Below, one piece after another: positions 22,601-33,431 of a stretch of 64,000 nt of DNA; within the stretch, counting starts at the first letter, position 1, and the number at the start of each line of letters is the position of its first letter. The translations under genes were made by a program, and so were the position numbers. This stretch comes from Ianthella basta (Eukaryota; Porifera; Demospongiae; Verongiida; Ianthellidae): contig OZ025871.1 in NCBI GenBank assembly GCA_964019415.1, positions 9,847,713 to 9,911,712 of the forward strand. The letters are read 5' to 3'. The notes beneath the pieces are model-generated. The model made no database searches. It was given only the letters and a program-made list of their open reading frames with translations, and was not told where the DNA came from.

Positions 22601-25600
22601 AGTGAATTAGAATCTGTAGTTTTGTAGTATTTGATCCTTTGGAAAACACTGCTTCAATATCTTCAGATCCAGTAAGTGTTGTATAGTCACTTCCAACTGT
22701 TACAAAGAATTGATAAGGATCATTTAACTTATGTATCAGTAACCATGATGTGTGAAGATATTTACCAGGATGGAATAATCCTACTATAATTCACGGGATC
22801 TAGAATTTGGATGTATGTTTGTTCAGCCATAAAATCGGCGCCTTCCCGGGAATCGGCCCGAAACGCTCCGTGCCAGTGGAGGGACTTGGGAGCCAGGTTC
22901 TTAGAGGGATACCGTTCGCCTAGCTGCCTTGTGGCCGAAAAGGGAGATGTCCTTCGTCAATTCTCCGCGGGCCGATACGCCAATTTTAACATTATCGACC
23001 GGCCCTTCCACTACCGGTCATTGACGTACTTGATACGAGCCATGCCAGTTAAGGGGGTGGGGGTACATGACCTAGCTGCCCTGCAGCCGAAGAAAGCGCT
23101 TCCTTTTTTCCCGCGGGCTGAGACGCCATTTTTAATTATTGGTTTCTGGGACTTTCGGTTATGGAAGATCTTATTCGTTGTCGGCAAACGTTCGAATTAA
23201 ACTCTACCGTCGTTATAGCAGCTTCGTTGCTACCTGTGCAGATATTTCAAAACTGGCAAGGTACCGACTCACTGGCTTGCAATAAGCTGGAACCTGCCCA
23301 TAGGGCGGGCATTCAGCTCGTGTAGTCAATAACAGAGAGTGGCTGTTATTACAGCAGATTCACGCAGTCTTAAAGCAACAGGTTCCCAAACTGTGGGTAG
23401 TTGTTACCTAGGTTATGAACCAAAACTGTAGACAACTATGATGTCACACAGTCTGTACTAGGTAATGACTGCCCAACGGTTTGCAATGATTTTTTGGAAC
23501 CAAACAGTTTTGATAAGATTGCGTGAATCCGCTGTATAGGATTACGATGATCTCAAGGTCATGATAATCATGCAGCAAAACAGAAAGGATGGCCTAGTGT
23601 CAAATGACCAGTGTTAGCTAACTGCAGTTTGCGCATACATTGATATTCTCATGAGGGCCACAATAGTATGGAAATAGAATCAGACTTGTCTGAATGTTAT
23701 CCATAAAGTGGAGAATATAATCAATTAAGCAGTTACTATGAATAAAGGCTGAGATTCAGCTATTAAATAAGGCATAATTCAGTATAATTATGTTCTGTTT
23801 GCCGATCATTGATCCAGAACCTAATTGCACTATATATACTGTAATACCTTGTGATATTACTGCAACTGCCAATCATATCTCAAAGACTGGGAGGTTTTTG
23901 TCAATGGTTACTGTATAATTCCTGTATATACTCAGTTGACAAAGACTTCCAGGTCATTACATAATATATATGTGCTTGTATACTCACACATTGCTGATCC
24001 ATTTCTCAAGTGTACCAACACGGAATATTGTTCTTCGGCTGTCAAGGCTGATACTAACTGAAGTGTAACTGACTGTTGTACTTCATGTATCTCATACTTG
24101 GCAGCGGAGAAAGTATAAGCTGTAGATGGCATGTGCATGGAGTCATTCAATTTGATTAATATATACTGAATAATTCAACTACATAACATTAAAAATTATG
24201 AAGTATTAAAACCTCTACAACAATTTATAGGCTGGAATGAATAAGAATAATTGAAGTAGACATGAATAGACCGAGTCATAATTTGACACACACGCATGGC
24301 TGCACAGCAAGCAAACATGTCAGTTTGTGTCTATAGCTGCAACAACTGGTCACAACTTTAGCCATTAATATTAGAAAGAGCTAAGTGTGTGGAAATCAAC
24401 AGGCAGCCATGTAAAAGAAACATGGCTAAAGGATCAGACCATTTGTACCAGCTATTAACCTTTTAGCCCCATTTAAGCTGGAATGTGGATTGTGCAGAAA
24501 ACCCTGTTTTCCTTTGGCCACTCTGCTTCAGTTTGCTAGCATGGCTGGCTACTCACTTTTTGCTAATATTTCAGAGCCCCCTTGTTCCCCTCATCCAACA
24601 TTGAATATTTCATTGCCTTGTATGCGCTTGTCTATCTCGGAGGACACACAGCAGTGGCAGAGCTTCTCCCAATCTCTATGCCTTGTCCACGCTTCGTGCC
24701 CACAACGTGCAGTGAAACACCGTATTTTGCATGCACTCTTCTTGGGTAGCGGCAGCAAACAGGGTCATCTTCGTCCACGCTGCATTGCTCAGCTAAAAGG
24801 GTCTGAAAGTGTGAACACATACTCGTCGAATTCCTCACTTGCGTCGACATTTTCCAGAGCTGGGAGCTGGCGCGTAGTTTAAACTTTGAATCTAATGGGT
24901 TAATACTGGCCAAGTCAAGAGTATATGGAATGAAGCCCTATGCCTCTGTTTGGACAAATAAAGTACACAGCAATATACACGTGACACATATCTGCATAGA
25001 TACATGCACATGCACATACGCATATGTGTGCATGCACACACAAGCACAAATGAACGTACAGGTGTACACACAGAAATATACCCACACACCCACACCCACA
25101 CGCCCACACACGCACTCACACACATCACCATACACACACAACATGTGCACACACAAACATACATGTACAGTCTTACAGATACACACGCATATACATGCAG
25201 ACACAGACTATCATTATTGGTACAGCGTATGTCTCTTTGAGTTGAAATGAGATGACGTGTATAGTGCTTCAATCCTAAAGGTTCCGTTTTTGTTTTTGAG
25301 GAAAATGTGCCTCTGTGAAGATGACCAATGCACAATGAGGTGAGCTGTGTCTAGCAGTCAGATGGAGGAAGGCAATATATGATTGAAAACACAGCCAATT
25401 AGTGTGCATAGCAGGTCATCCAGGTCAAATCTGGCTTTCTATCTTGGGATTCCCTTTGGCTCTTGCCTGCTGCTAGGTGTGGGCAAGAAAGTGCTGGTCG
25501 ATCTCTACTGCATGGGCACTCTGCCCACACTGCTACCTACCATGTGCTCTTCACAAACAAACATCAATGTGTGTAGCATGGTGCAATTGTCACACCATAC

Positions 25601-28600
25601 ACCAGTGTGAACAATTAAACCATTGGCGTCATGGCTGACTGTTGTCACACCCAATTTAACTGTGTGTTTGTACATGAATCTGCTCTTTGTCACTTCATCT
25701 TGTTTCATCTTCACACAGGCTGCTAATTTGCAGCTCAGCATATAATTATGCCTTCACATACAGTGTGTGTATTAGCATTATACATAGACAGAACAGTCAC
25801 TCTCTCTGCACTCTACAATCTCTTTGCTAGGAATTATCACACTAATGATGGTAAATCAATGCTGGTGCAGGCCAATTCATACAGGTGCAGTGACCATGGA
25901 CATTCAGTTTCTATTCAGAAGCAAACTTTCCTAGAAACTTCAATCAAACTATGCACATACAAGGGTGCTACAAAGTACATTCCTGTACATAGATATATCC
26001 AAGAGAATTCGGGATGTGCCAAAAAAGGCAGTTCACAAAGTTTGCCAATCACCAAACACTATAGAAAGAATACATTATTTGGGAGAGAGTTATGCCCTTA
26101 TAAGTACTGTACGGGATAAAATTGCTGCAAGCATTATGACCTTCAATCCATTGTTTAAACACGCAATTACATATTACTATACATTACATTTTCTACAGTA
26201 TATCCTGGTCTATTGCAATTATTGGGAAGATGACTTGACCTTGATTGTCAAGGTTCCCAAGACTGTACACCATTAATCACAGACAAAGGATTGAATGTGA
26301 AGGACAAAGTATACATTGTCGATTAAGTTCTGTCAATCTTCTCACAAGTAAAATCTTCTTCTGAAACATTAACCACACATTAAATTCAGGCTAACTTCAT
26401 ACACGCACGGAATTATTAATTGTGAAGTTTGCAAAGTAGCATTATTTGTAGCTATACCATACAATGATCTATTAAATATGCAGTATGCAACATCATCTGC
26501 AGCCCACACATGTTCATAAGAAAGAGTATAATAAAGGCACCAGATATTCTCTCCCTATTGGCAAGCACTTAAATTACCTCCTACTGCGTACACAGGACAT
26601 TATAGTGCAAGATGAATGTGCTTAGGCAGTTTCATGAAGTCATATGTCACTGTTCAGTCTTTCCAAATCTGCTATCATCTTGTCCCTATTATTCCATGAT
26701 CAGGGTGCAGTGGGTCTGGCATGATAGAATAGACTAAACTTTACATATTGTGCAGATATAGAACTTCGTGGTGTGTACATTTGCGACCTATTCATGACAT
26801 CGCTAGCTTGCATTATTGTGTTATGGAGGAAAAGTGGAATTGGCCATTCTCATGTGAATGTGAATACATTCTCCAAAATCTTCACATGCACTCTACTTTG
26901 CTCACACAAGATGTACACATGCATATACCTTCTAGTTCTACAAGTGCTTACCTTCAAAAGTGTATGTCACAGCGGTTTGTGCTGTAAATGTGCATCGGTA
27001 TGAGCTAATAGGTGTTGCATCAATATGGTAGACCAGCTGTAAATTGGGGTTCAGTCTATCCAAGTCCTTTATTACAGCATTCTGTCCAAATTCACCTGTG
27101 AAAGTCAATGAGCCAATGTTAATATGAGTTGTCCAACTCTCACAGGAATAGTTACGACATCTGTAGATGATATTCACGACTTGTGCAGGGTCCACTACAG
27201 TCCAGACGCCATATTGAATGCCTTGCTTATTAGATTCCGCAGTGTTTGAAGGATAATAGCCAATGATGTTGGAGATCTCAATGTAGGGCTGTATGAAGTC
27301 ATACGGTACAATACATGGATCCTGACCATTACATGTTGCACTAGCTGGAGAAACAATGGCATGACCTGCAGGTTAGCAATGATATCAGGCAGACCAAAGG
27401 TATAGTTATGGCATTGTGCATGCTTGACATGCATGAGTGTTTACATGCACTAGTGTAGGGAAAATATAGTATGAAGTCAATGTAACTACAGATAAAGCTA
27501 CTCCCTACTAGCATGATAATGCTGCAAAGGTGTACTGTATATATGTCACAAGAACTCTTATCCTTTGCACTTGCTAACTATAAGATGATCATCCAATGGA
27601 AAGTGACTAAAAGCATTAATTGGAGCATTGACGGACAACAGGCATCCTTTACAGCTTTTAGCATACACAAATTATATCATTGATATGCTTCAGGACAATT
27701 TTTAATATTATAACGGCATTTCTTTTACTAATGTTAACTCACTGTAAACAATTACATTCAATATGCCGTCCAGAAAAATATTCTCAGATTGTGCTGCAGC
27801 ATCACAGCAATTGGGAACGCTGCAGCAATGGTACACCCCACTGTCACTAATCCTTGCAGAGGTTATGTTCAGCTGTCTTGTACTCGACACAGGTACGGCC
27901 ATATCCCGACACCATGCCACAGCAGTAGTGTAGCCTCTACAGTTGTGTTCCCAGCCACAGCTGTATAAGATATTCACTGGGATGATGGCAGCAATTGCAC
28001 CTGATCATGAGTAGAAGCAATGAACTTTGCATAAGTATGGTATATACATTATTATTTCACATTTTATACTTTCAACAAGCAACAGTCCATGTATTTAATG
28101 ATACATACATAGTGAAGACATTTCTACCACTTTGTACTGCACACACACTAACTGCATAATGCCCTTCACATGGGCACAGGGAAGCTTAAGGCTTATCCAT
28201 TCAAGGTTTCAGGCCTGGAAATGATTATAATCAGAAACAGATAATGAAAAATGGATGAACAAGGAAGTACAAACGTGAAACCATCAACTAGTATTGCATA
28301 CAGAGCAGGACTAGCATTAATATGATATGTGGATGAAAGTGTAATGACCTTCAATATAATCTCCTGATGATTTGTGGTACATAATTGTGTCATACATACA
28401 ATGTTATTTATTTTATCAATTTGACTAATGCTTGACAAGACGACCTATTGACCCAAGGTGCAATGCCAATGTCGACCAAAGTCACCAGACCACCTTTCAG
28501 GCCAAAAAACGGGCGACCAGAAGGTGGCTTGGGACGAGACTATTGTGTACGGCATATTTACTACACTCGCCCTTGGGTGCTTCCTGCCCTCGTGACTTGT

Positions 28601-29600
28601 GCAGTAAATGTGGTACGGCATTGATAGTAGTGACTATTATATATTAATTATACACTCATGCATATGTAACATGCTGGGTATGCACGCTGGCTGAATTTTG
28701 CAACTCAGTAACTGCACCGGGGAACTCAATCGAGTCAATTCAAATGACACTACATACACACCAAACAGCATCTAGCTGACAAAGATCATCTTAAATAGTA
28801 GTCAGATGAATGACCTGTTGCAACCAGTCTAAGCAAATTGCAGTTGCAAGTAAGTTACTAACACTACGTTTCACAGACAGATTGATGGTGCAGGATGATT
28901 GAGGTGAGCTTACAGCCTAAATATGGTGAGTCGCATACACAAGTCTGACCACTGGGTTTTACACATGCATGCCTTTCACATGGGCACCATGCAGTCGTCA
29001 CATTAGCCACTAACAGTGCTTACTCAATTATAGGAATCCATGCTATTGGCACATGGTGACACTAGGATTTGGAGTTAAAAAACTTCCATGATATTTGAAG
29101 TTGTGTCTCGGGCGCAGTAGCATCTTTTGTTAAGCTTTTTACGAGTATCGCTCAAATAACACATGTTCTTGAACACATTCCAGTCGATTGAGAGAGACAG
29201 TGAAATGCCATTAGAGATAATTTTAGCTTAGGTTGGTATCCTTCCAGAAATGTTGGAATCTGTTACTTTCATTAATAATTACATTATTAGAATGAAAATA
29301 AAAGAAATAAAAAGAATATCACAACACAGACTATAGCTAATAGAGAGTTTTAAATAGTGGGAAGTGTCGTGCAGGTTAATACCCAAATGACAACAATTTC
29401 ATGCTAGAATTATATGAATTTCAGACCACTACTACACTGCTTCTGAATCACTCTCTAATCTACCATTTGATATTACTTGAAATGCACATCACATTGTGCA
29501 TGCATTCACTAGCTCCCCAGTCACTCGTTTCCAATAACTCATGAATGGACTTACCACAACTGGCCAGTAGTAACACTAGCACCATGCCATTATTGCGCAT
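16428..29600 (-). CDS. RTK gene A: Ig-Ig-Calx-beta x3-TM-tyrosine kinase, with a juxtamembrane stop and HRE catalytic loop
   Basis: 21 exons with GT..AG sites and consistent phases: 29600-29555, 28000-27743, 27365-26952, 24119-23988, 22696-22355, 22240-21896, 21796-21602, 21365-21204, 21113-20937, 20761-20603, 19488-19291, 19185-19035, 18955-18892, 18683-18654 (or 18702), 18525-18312, 18213-18026, 17703-17632, 17507-17302, 17197-17157, 17011-16915, 16686-16428. They would give 1249 residues, but TAG at 18928-18930 ends translation after about 868, just past the transmembrane segment. The kinase exons are otherwise open, with DFG intact but HRD changed to HRE. Either a young pseudogene or a kinase-less membrane receptor. 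Paralog of gene B. Confidence 0.85.
16915..17197 (-). CDS. Gene A kinase C-lobe exons
   Basis: Two exons: 17197-17157 (41 nt, [14 protein letters not shown], the DxWxxG helix) and 17011-16915 (97 nt, [10 protein letters not shown] and [13 protein letters not shown]). Phases 2-1 and 1-2 join exactly to neighbours. Typical tyrosine-kinase subdomains IX and X. Confidence 0.88.
17302..17507 (-). CDS. Gene A catalytic and activation loop exon (HRE variant)
   Basis: 206 nt, phase 0 to 2. Encodes [14 protein letters not shown], then [14 protein letters not shown] and LPIRWMPPE. Gene B reads HRDLACRN at the same place. The catalytic-base Asp is Glu in A (codon GAA for GAC) and the next Leu is Val, while DFG, the catalytic-loop Asn and the P+1 segment are kept. 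Asp to Glu here normally abolishes or strongly lowers phosphotransfer (known for protein kinases). Confidence 0.88.
17632..17703 (-). CDS. Gene A kinase helix exon
   Basis: 72-nt phase-0 exon between the hinge and the catalytic loop. Encodes [20 protein letters not shown], matching subdomain VIa. Acceptor CATTAG, donor ATG|GTGAGG, identical boundaries in gene B. Confidence 0.85.
18026..18525 (-). CDS. Gene A kinase N-lobe exons
   Basis: Two exons: 18525-18312 (214 nt; glycine loop [15 protein letters not shown]-type lysine in VAVKML) and 18213-18026 (188 nt; helix C Glu in [11 protein letters not shown], hinge [13 protein letters not shown]). ATP-binding residues are all present, so nucleotide binding could persist in spite of the HRE change. 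Confidence 0.88.
18654..18955 (-). CDS. Gene A juxtamembrane exons with in-frame stop
   Basis: Exon 18955-18892 (64 nt) joins the phase-2 end of the transmembrane exon and reads SFIYKEVLV then TAG (18928-18930). Gene B has Asp-Gln at the last position before and at the stop. The following exon (18683-18654, [10 protein letters not shown]) differs from B only at synonymous sites, so selection acted on it until recently. Another reading frame of the 64-nt exon is open but cannot be joined to the transmembrane exon. Confidence 0.7.
19035..19185 (-). CDS. Gene A transmembrane exon
   Basis: 151 nt, phase 1 to 2. A hydrophobic segment ([20 protein letters not shown]) is followed by a basic stop-transfer cluster ([11 protein letters not shown]). 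This orients the upstream Ig/Calx-beta part outside and the kinase inside. Confidence 0.9.
19291..21365 (-). CDS. Gene A membrane-proximal ectodomain exons
   Basis: Four phase 1-1 exons: 21365-21204, 21113-20937, 20761-20603, 19488-19291 (54, 59, 53 and 66 codons). They are cysteine-rich ([23 protein letters not shown]) with many N-glycosylation sites. I do not recognise the fold. Order, length and cysteines are conserved in gene B. Confidence 0.82.
21602..24119 (-). CDS. Gene A Calx-beta block (three domains)
   Basis: Exons 24119-23988, 22696-22355, 22240-21896 and 21796-21602, all phase 1-1. Each Calx-beta domain is split mid-domain by an intron: first halves have the Y-x-V-x-E pattern ([29 protein letters not shown]), second halves the G-S-D-Y / E-D-E-E-F/Y pattern ([42 protein letters not shown]). 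In other proteins Calx-beta folds serve adhesion or calcium binding, so ligand or cell adhesion is inferred. Confidence 0.85.
22830..23230. other. CpG-rich insert in gene A intron
   Basis: A sharply CpG-rich 400-bp patch inside an AT-rich, CpG-poor intron between exons at 23988 and 22696. It contains two related 80-bp stretches (CTAGCTGCC...GCGGGC...GACGCCA at about 22920 and 23070). It is absent from the matching intron of gene B. Likely a recent insertion of unknown type. Confidence 0.5.
23350..23536. mobile_element. Short TIR element (187 bp)
   Basis: Ends TACAGCAGATTCACGCAGTC and its inverted counterpart GATTGCGTGAATCCGCTGTA (17 of 20 matching). The interior is also partly self-complementary (GGTTCCCAAACTG with CAAACCGTTGG-type segments). 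MITE-like, in a gene A intron. Confidence 0.62.
24459..24899. mobile_element. Possible TTAA-flanked piggyBac-type MITE
   Basis: Flanked on both sides by TTAA (24455-24458, 24900-24903). Ends begin CCTTTTAGCC and, inverted, CCCATTAGAT, similar to the CCY-starting termini of piggyBac elements. The interior is CpG-richer than the flanks, with long open frames on both strands that I cannot assign. Confidence 0.42.
24960..25210. repeat. CA-rich cryptic microsatellite
   Basis: Alternating purine-pyrimidine tract of CACA, CATA and CATG words (for example ACACACCCACACCCACACGC). It creates spurious Cys/Val- and Thr/His-rich open frames on both strands. Confidence 0.9.
25211..26951. other. Gene A intron 3, remainder; nothing recognised
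   Basis: AT-rich intron between exon 4 (24119) and exon 3 (26952). No exon with consistent splice phases and no repeat of note seen. Confidence 0.5.
26952..27365 (-). CDS. Gene A exon 3: Ig-like extracellular module
   Basis: 414 nt, phase 1-1, acceptor CCTGCAG, donor G|GTAAGC. 138 residues with cysteines in [18 protein letters not shown] and a Y-x-C signature in SSYRCTFTA. Ig-like fold likely for the second half. It has no counterpart in gene B, whose Ig exons are different. Confidence 0.72.
27743..28000 (-). CDS. Gene A exon 2: Ig-like domain
   Basis: 258 nt, phase 1-1, acceptor ATCAG, donor A|GTGAGT. Clear Ig pattern: VAWCRD with the core Trp, then the D-S-G-V-Y-x-C signature (SDSGVYHCC). 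Extra cysteines (SVPNCCDAA) suggest additional disulfides. Confidence 0.8.
28001..29554. other. Gene A intron 1; nothing recognised
   Basis: AT-rich intron without recognisable exon. A patch near 28440-28620 is more CpG-rich and carries the imperfect inverted pair CCAGACCACCTTTC / GAAGGTGG. Confidence 0.4.
29555..29600 (-). CDS. Gene A exon 1: signal peptide
   Basis: ATG at 29600 (an in-frame ATG at 29612 is an alternative). Encodes [15 protein letters not shown], a short hydrophobic signal sequence, ending at TGT G|GTAAGT in phase 1, which fits the phase of exon 2. Too short for ordinary gene finders. Chosen because of the excellent donor, the hydrophobic core and the matching phase. Confidence 0.6.
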
Positions 29601-30186
29601 AGAAAAATACATTTGTTCAGGAACTTTCCTGCAAAAGTTAAAGTAGAAGACATGCACATAGTGTTAACAGTTGAAGCGTGAGAATTAATGTATTTTCCCA
29701 TTTCCCACTGCAATTGATACTTATATTTAATTGTTTCATAACAAATGTAACTATCACTACATTTTTTAGGCATAATAATTATATATATAACATATACAAC
29801 ACTAAGAACTCATGCAGGTGTTCCTGACATCCCTGCCACTTGAGGCATGCAGGTGTGTTTGAAACAGGGAAGGGTGAATATGGATATGACTGTTGACTAA
29901 TTGCACTCTTTGAAGCCCTGAACTCAACAAAGTTACAGTCCTAAAGTGGTCATTGAGGACTCGCTACCTTGCATGTATAAATAATTGAAGGAGTCACTCC
30001 CACACAGCAAGATTGATCAGACCTTCAAATTGGACTCGTCATAGTTGAACTGACTCGTACCCCATAGTTAGGTGTGAGAATTGCAATACTGAGAAGGCTA
30101 TATACTAATTCTGTGTGATTGAACACTAATAAGCTGTGCAGCAGCCATGGAAAGTCAGTGTCTAAATTGCCCCCTGGCAGGTGAAT

Positions 30187-30518
30187 TTATAGGCGGCAGG
30201 CGCGCGCCCCTTGAGCACGAGGCCAAGTGTGCGAAGGTGCGCGGAATCGTATAGCGTCGTAGTCGCCCACGAAATCCAACTCATCCGGGAGTGCCAGGTA
30301 TTTTGATGGCCGGTGGAGATGGTTTCCTCCTTCTCCATTAATATCATGTACCGAAGGCCTGCGGAATGGTTTTGATGTGCTGGTCCATAAATTTCGATCC
30401 TCAACCTGACTGAACACTATAACCGTATGCGTCCTGTCACGAAGGGCGATCATCCATTCTGATCCATGTCGTTCCATGTCATTAGTTTGAATCGTTGTCG
30501 CGCGGTCCGCTATTGTCC
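30187..30518 (-). CDS. Probable C-terminal exon of an unrecognised gene
   Basis: 332-nt open stretch with acceptor TTTGGCAG at 30519-30520 and a stop at 30187. Composition looks protein-like (ERHGSEWMIALRDRTHTVIV, LALPDELDFVGDYDAIRF). It is more CpG-rich than its surroundings. No family recognised. It may be the last exon of the minus-strand gene with the transmembrane exon at 32465-32612, but the phases of the known pieces do not yet join. Confidence 0.42.
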
Positions 30519-31019
30519 CTGCCAAACATGAAACGGAACGTACGTTAATTGAGAAGGTAGGATTTACGTGCATGGACACAGCAGCAGCACATACAGCAAT
30601 TGCAAGCTCAAGTAGCTAGGTTTAAAGAATTTGGGCAAAGCAATTTAAAGTATACACATAATAAACGTTTTCCGTGTTATTTACGTAGTCCAATGTTTTA
30701 TATAGGCTAAGCCACTATTATTACCATCATTCTGAATCTTATCTCCGTGAGTACCTTGTTAGCGCCTTGTCACCTTGTTAGCGCCTTTTATCCAGGAGTC
30801 CTTTAGTTGGTATCGATAATAGCTAGCTACGTACGGGTAGCTGATAGTTCAACGTGCATCCTCTATACAGTCTACAAGCTATAACTTCAACATATATATG
30901 TGTATGCATCAGGTGATTCTGTCCCACACAGGATATTATGCTTTGCCAGAGACTGCACTTGCAAAACCACATGTGCATATATGGTCATGTGTCGAAGTGC
31001 TTGGCATGTCGTTCCGATA

Positions 31020-31110
31020 AAGGTCCCCCCCAAATCCGGTGTAACAGGATATCAGTTCCCCCCGGATATCAGTTCCCCCGGAACTGGAATCCAAGAACTG
31101 GAGGTCCCCC
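31020..31110. repeat. Short direct repeat of GGATATCAGTTCCCCC
   Basis: Two adjacent near-identical copies plus a partial third (ATATTTCAGTTCCCCC). GC-rich, function unknown. Confidence 0.6.
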
Positions 31111-31199
31111 TTTAATATTTCAGTTCCCCCCTGCGAAACCGTCCCTGCGGGACTCCTGGCCTAGTACGGGTATTCCGCTTTTAAGAAGTCAGCTGGTGC

Positions 31200-31670
31200 T
31201 GGGAACGTAGCGGCGTTTCAGTTGTGCGCAAACCTACGTACGCAAGGGCGGATCCAGGGGGCCGGGTTTCCTAGGTTTCCAGAAACTGGTCAGATCACCC
31301 CTGGCTAGTATGATCATGTATCAGTCTTATAATGCCTATGCTTCCTAATAGCTATACCTTTGTGTGTTGGAAATAAAAATTTCTCGATCCGCGCTAGCGT
31401 ACGTATATACTACCTCAACGACCGCGTACGCGTGGGGCAGCCGGCAGAGACGGGGTCTCTATCTTGACCAATTCTGCTCTTGCAGGGACAAAATGTAGCT
31501 GGCACAAGACGAACCAGTACGTGTTAGTAGACGTCAGGTTTTACGATGATCGAAGACATATTTGTCTCCTCTGGCCTTGCTTATAGCGAGTTTATACCGT
31601 GTGCTTGTGTGTGTGTGCGTGTGTGTATAACTATGTTATATAACATTAACTCTAATTAACTCACCTATCT
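31200..31670. other. CpG-rich intergenic or intronic patch; no gene recognised
   Basis: Contains runs of CG-rich 6-mers (CGTACGCGTGGG, GCGCTAGCGTACG) and a GT-rich tract near 31600-31625. No coding frame or splice logic was found. Confidence 0.35.
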
Positions 31671-31674
31671 ATGT

Positions 31675-31780
31675 TAAGACTTAGTACAGCGTGACCTGGT
31701 ATCAGCTTTCTTTGCAATTCCTCATTCAGGTCAACCTTTTTCCACACAGTCTGCTCTTCAGTGACATATACCACTTAAGT
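31675..31780 (-). CDS. Cytoplasmic-looking exon of unrecognised gene
   Basis: Open frame with strong donor GAT AG|GTGAGT at 31675. Encodes YVTEEQTVWKKVDLNEELQR then KLIPGHAVLSLNID. Charged, soluble, no family recognised. The likely acceptor is near 31780 (CTTAAG). It lies 3' of the transmembrane exon at 32465-32612 on the same strand and would be on the cytoplasmic side if they share a gene. Confidence 0.42.
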
Positions 31781-32378
31781 ATACAAGTGTAAACAGGAAA
31801 AACCTTTATAAAGCATACAAGTTGGAAAAGTTATAATGGTAAGCAAAATCTAAGTTGTTGTTCATGCTAAGATACTGTATGTTATTCATTACTCTATTAA
31901 CTCATATATATATATTACTCTTCTCCTAAGGGCTGGAGGTCTTCCTACACTTTTTCTGGCTTGCTGAAAATAGGGAATGCCATATCAATAACAATGTTGA
32001 TCTCTTGCCACAAGCACACTTCTGGATGCAAGTGCAATAATATAGAAGTGGTATGAACAATACTTGAGAGTTCCAACATGAGCTGCCACGTATAGCGGTT
32101 GATACGACATTTCAACCCAAAAGTCTTTGTCAGCAACTCTCAAGCTCTTACCACACTAGAGCCCCTACATACCACATCATGGTATCATACTGACAGTGGT
32201 GTGGAATTTCACGTGTATCTATGTACGTGTGGAAGATGCCTATGTACACAGCTTATGTAAGGCCTTGATATTCCCCTTCCCTTCCAGATATATTTCAAAC
32301 AGCACAAGTTTGCATGATGTCAACTCTGTCTTCTACAAGAAAATAGCAAAGAAGAAATAGAAGAAGTTGATAGTGTAA

Positions 32379-32446
32379 TGTGTGTATGTGAGTGTGTGTG
32401 CGTGCGTGCGTGTGTGCATGCGTGTGTGCGTGCATGCGTGCATGTG
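32379..32446. repeat. GT/GC-rich microsatellite
   Basis: Interrupted (TG)n with GTGC and GCAT words. Directly downstream (in minus-strand sense) of the transmembrane exon. Confidence 0.9.
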
Positions 32447-32464
32447 GCATAAATTCAAACTCAC

Positions 32465-32612
32465 TTATAATTAGCTAGACTAAGTGCTGACAGTTCTCTT
32501 TTACTTCTATACAACCCAGCTCCAGCAACAGTTCCACCAATGGCTGCTGTCAGCAAGATACCTCCAATGAATCCTCCTATGCCTGCACCAATAGTACCAC
32601 TTACACTGCTTC
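32465..32612 (-). CDS. Transmembrane exon of an unrecognised receptor-like gene
   Basis: 148 nt, acceptor ACACTTAG, donor AA|GTGAGT, phase 1 to 2, the same phases as the transmembrane exons of RTK genes A and B. Encodes a glycine-rich helix (GTIGAGIGGFIGGILLTAAI) with several G-x-x-x-G motifs, then a basic YRSKRE stop-transfer stretch. G-x-x-x-G motifs favour helix pairing. The rest of the gene is uncertain. Confidence 0.6.
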
Positions 32613-32792
32613 CTAAGTGTGGGGTGAGATGGAAGGAAAGTATATACATTTTACTGTAACTGTTTTATAATCTTAACAGGCATGGTTTAGGAAAGGAGAA
32701 GAGACTACTACAGACTTGACAGTAACTTTTCACTGGTATTCCATAACATAATAATGTATTACTTGGAATAATTAGATCTCTGCTGTGAGTTT

Positions 32793-33080
32793 GGCTTCTG
32801 TCCCACAATCCAATTTACTGTTGAAAAGACTACCTGTAATATTATATCATTCTGCAGCTGTGGGATAGCACGGCTTCCGTCTCACAATCCAAGTTACTGT
32901 AGGAAAGAAACCTATACTTCATCCTGCAGCTGTAAGATAGCATGGTTTCCGTCTCACAATCCAATTAACTGTAGGAAAGAAACCTATACTTCATCCTGCA
33001 GCTGTAATTATAGCACGGCTTCCATCTCACAATTCAAGTTACTGTAGGAAAGAAGCCTATACTTCGTCCTGCAGCTGTGT
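32793..33080. repeat. Minisatellite, 72-79-bp unit, four copies
   Basis: Units begin GGCTTC(C/T)GTC near 32793, 32872, 32944 and 33018 and end CCTGCAGCTGT. The first unit is most diverged. Probably intergenic or intronic. Confidence 0.85.
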
Positions 33081-33431
33081 GATTAGCTTGTCATCATTTC
33101 CCCTAACACATTAGTTCTATAATGGCATCACATCATCCTGACAAACAGTCTGAAATGTCTGACTACCTCTCACTTGCATCACTTGCTTGTACATTGCCCC
33201 CTTTATTAATTAAACATTCTCTCAGGTGGAACCAGTGGCGAAGCATAAATATTTAACTACATCTCATGAATATATGACGGTCTCAGACAACAAAAATTAA
33301 TATACATAGAACCAAATGGAAGCAGAATCAGTTTTTTGGTGATTGGGATTTAGAATAATTATACATTTTCAAAGCTAACCCTTGCACTAGTCTGATGTTT
33401 CCCGGCAAACGATGTTTAACTATGATCAATA

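Noticed and set aside
24490..24882. 130-codon plus-strand ORF and its antisense partner
   Set aside because: Lies within a TTAA-bounded repeat candidate; no recognisable motif and no splice context.
24892..25335. Long open frames on both strands rich in Cys/Val or Thr/His
   Set aside because: Produced by a CA-dinucleotide-rich simple repeat; no splice sites or domain pattern.
28432..28647. 71-codon plus-strand frame in CpG-richer patch
   Set aside because: No start or splice context and no pattern; sits in gene A intron 1.
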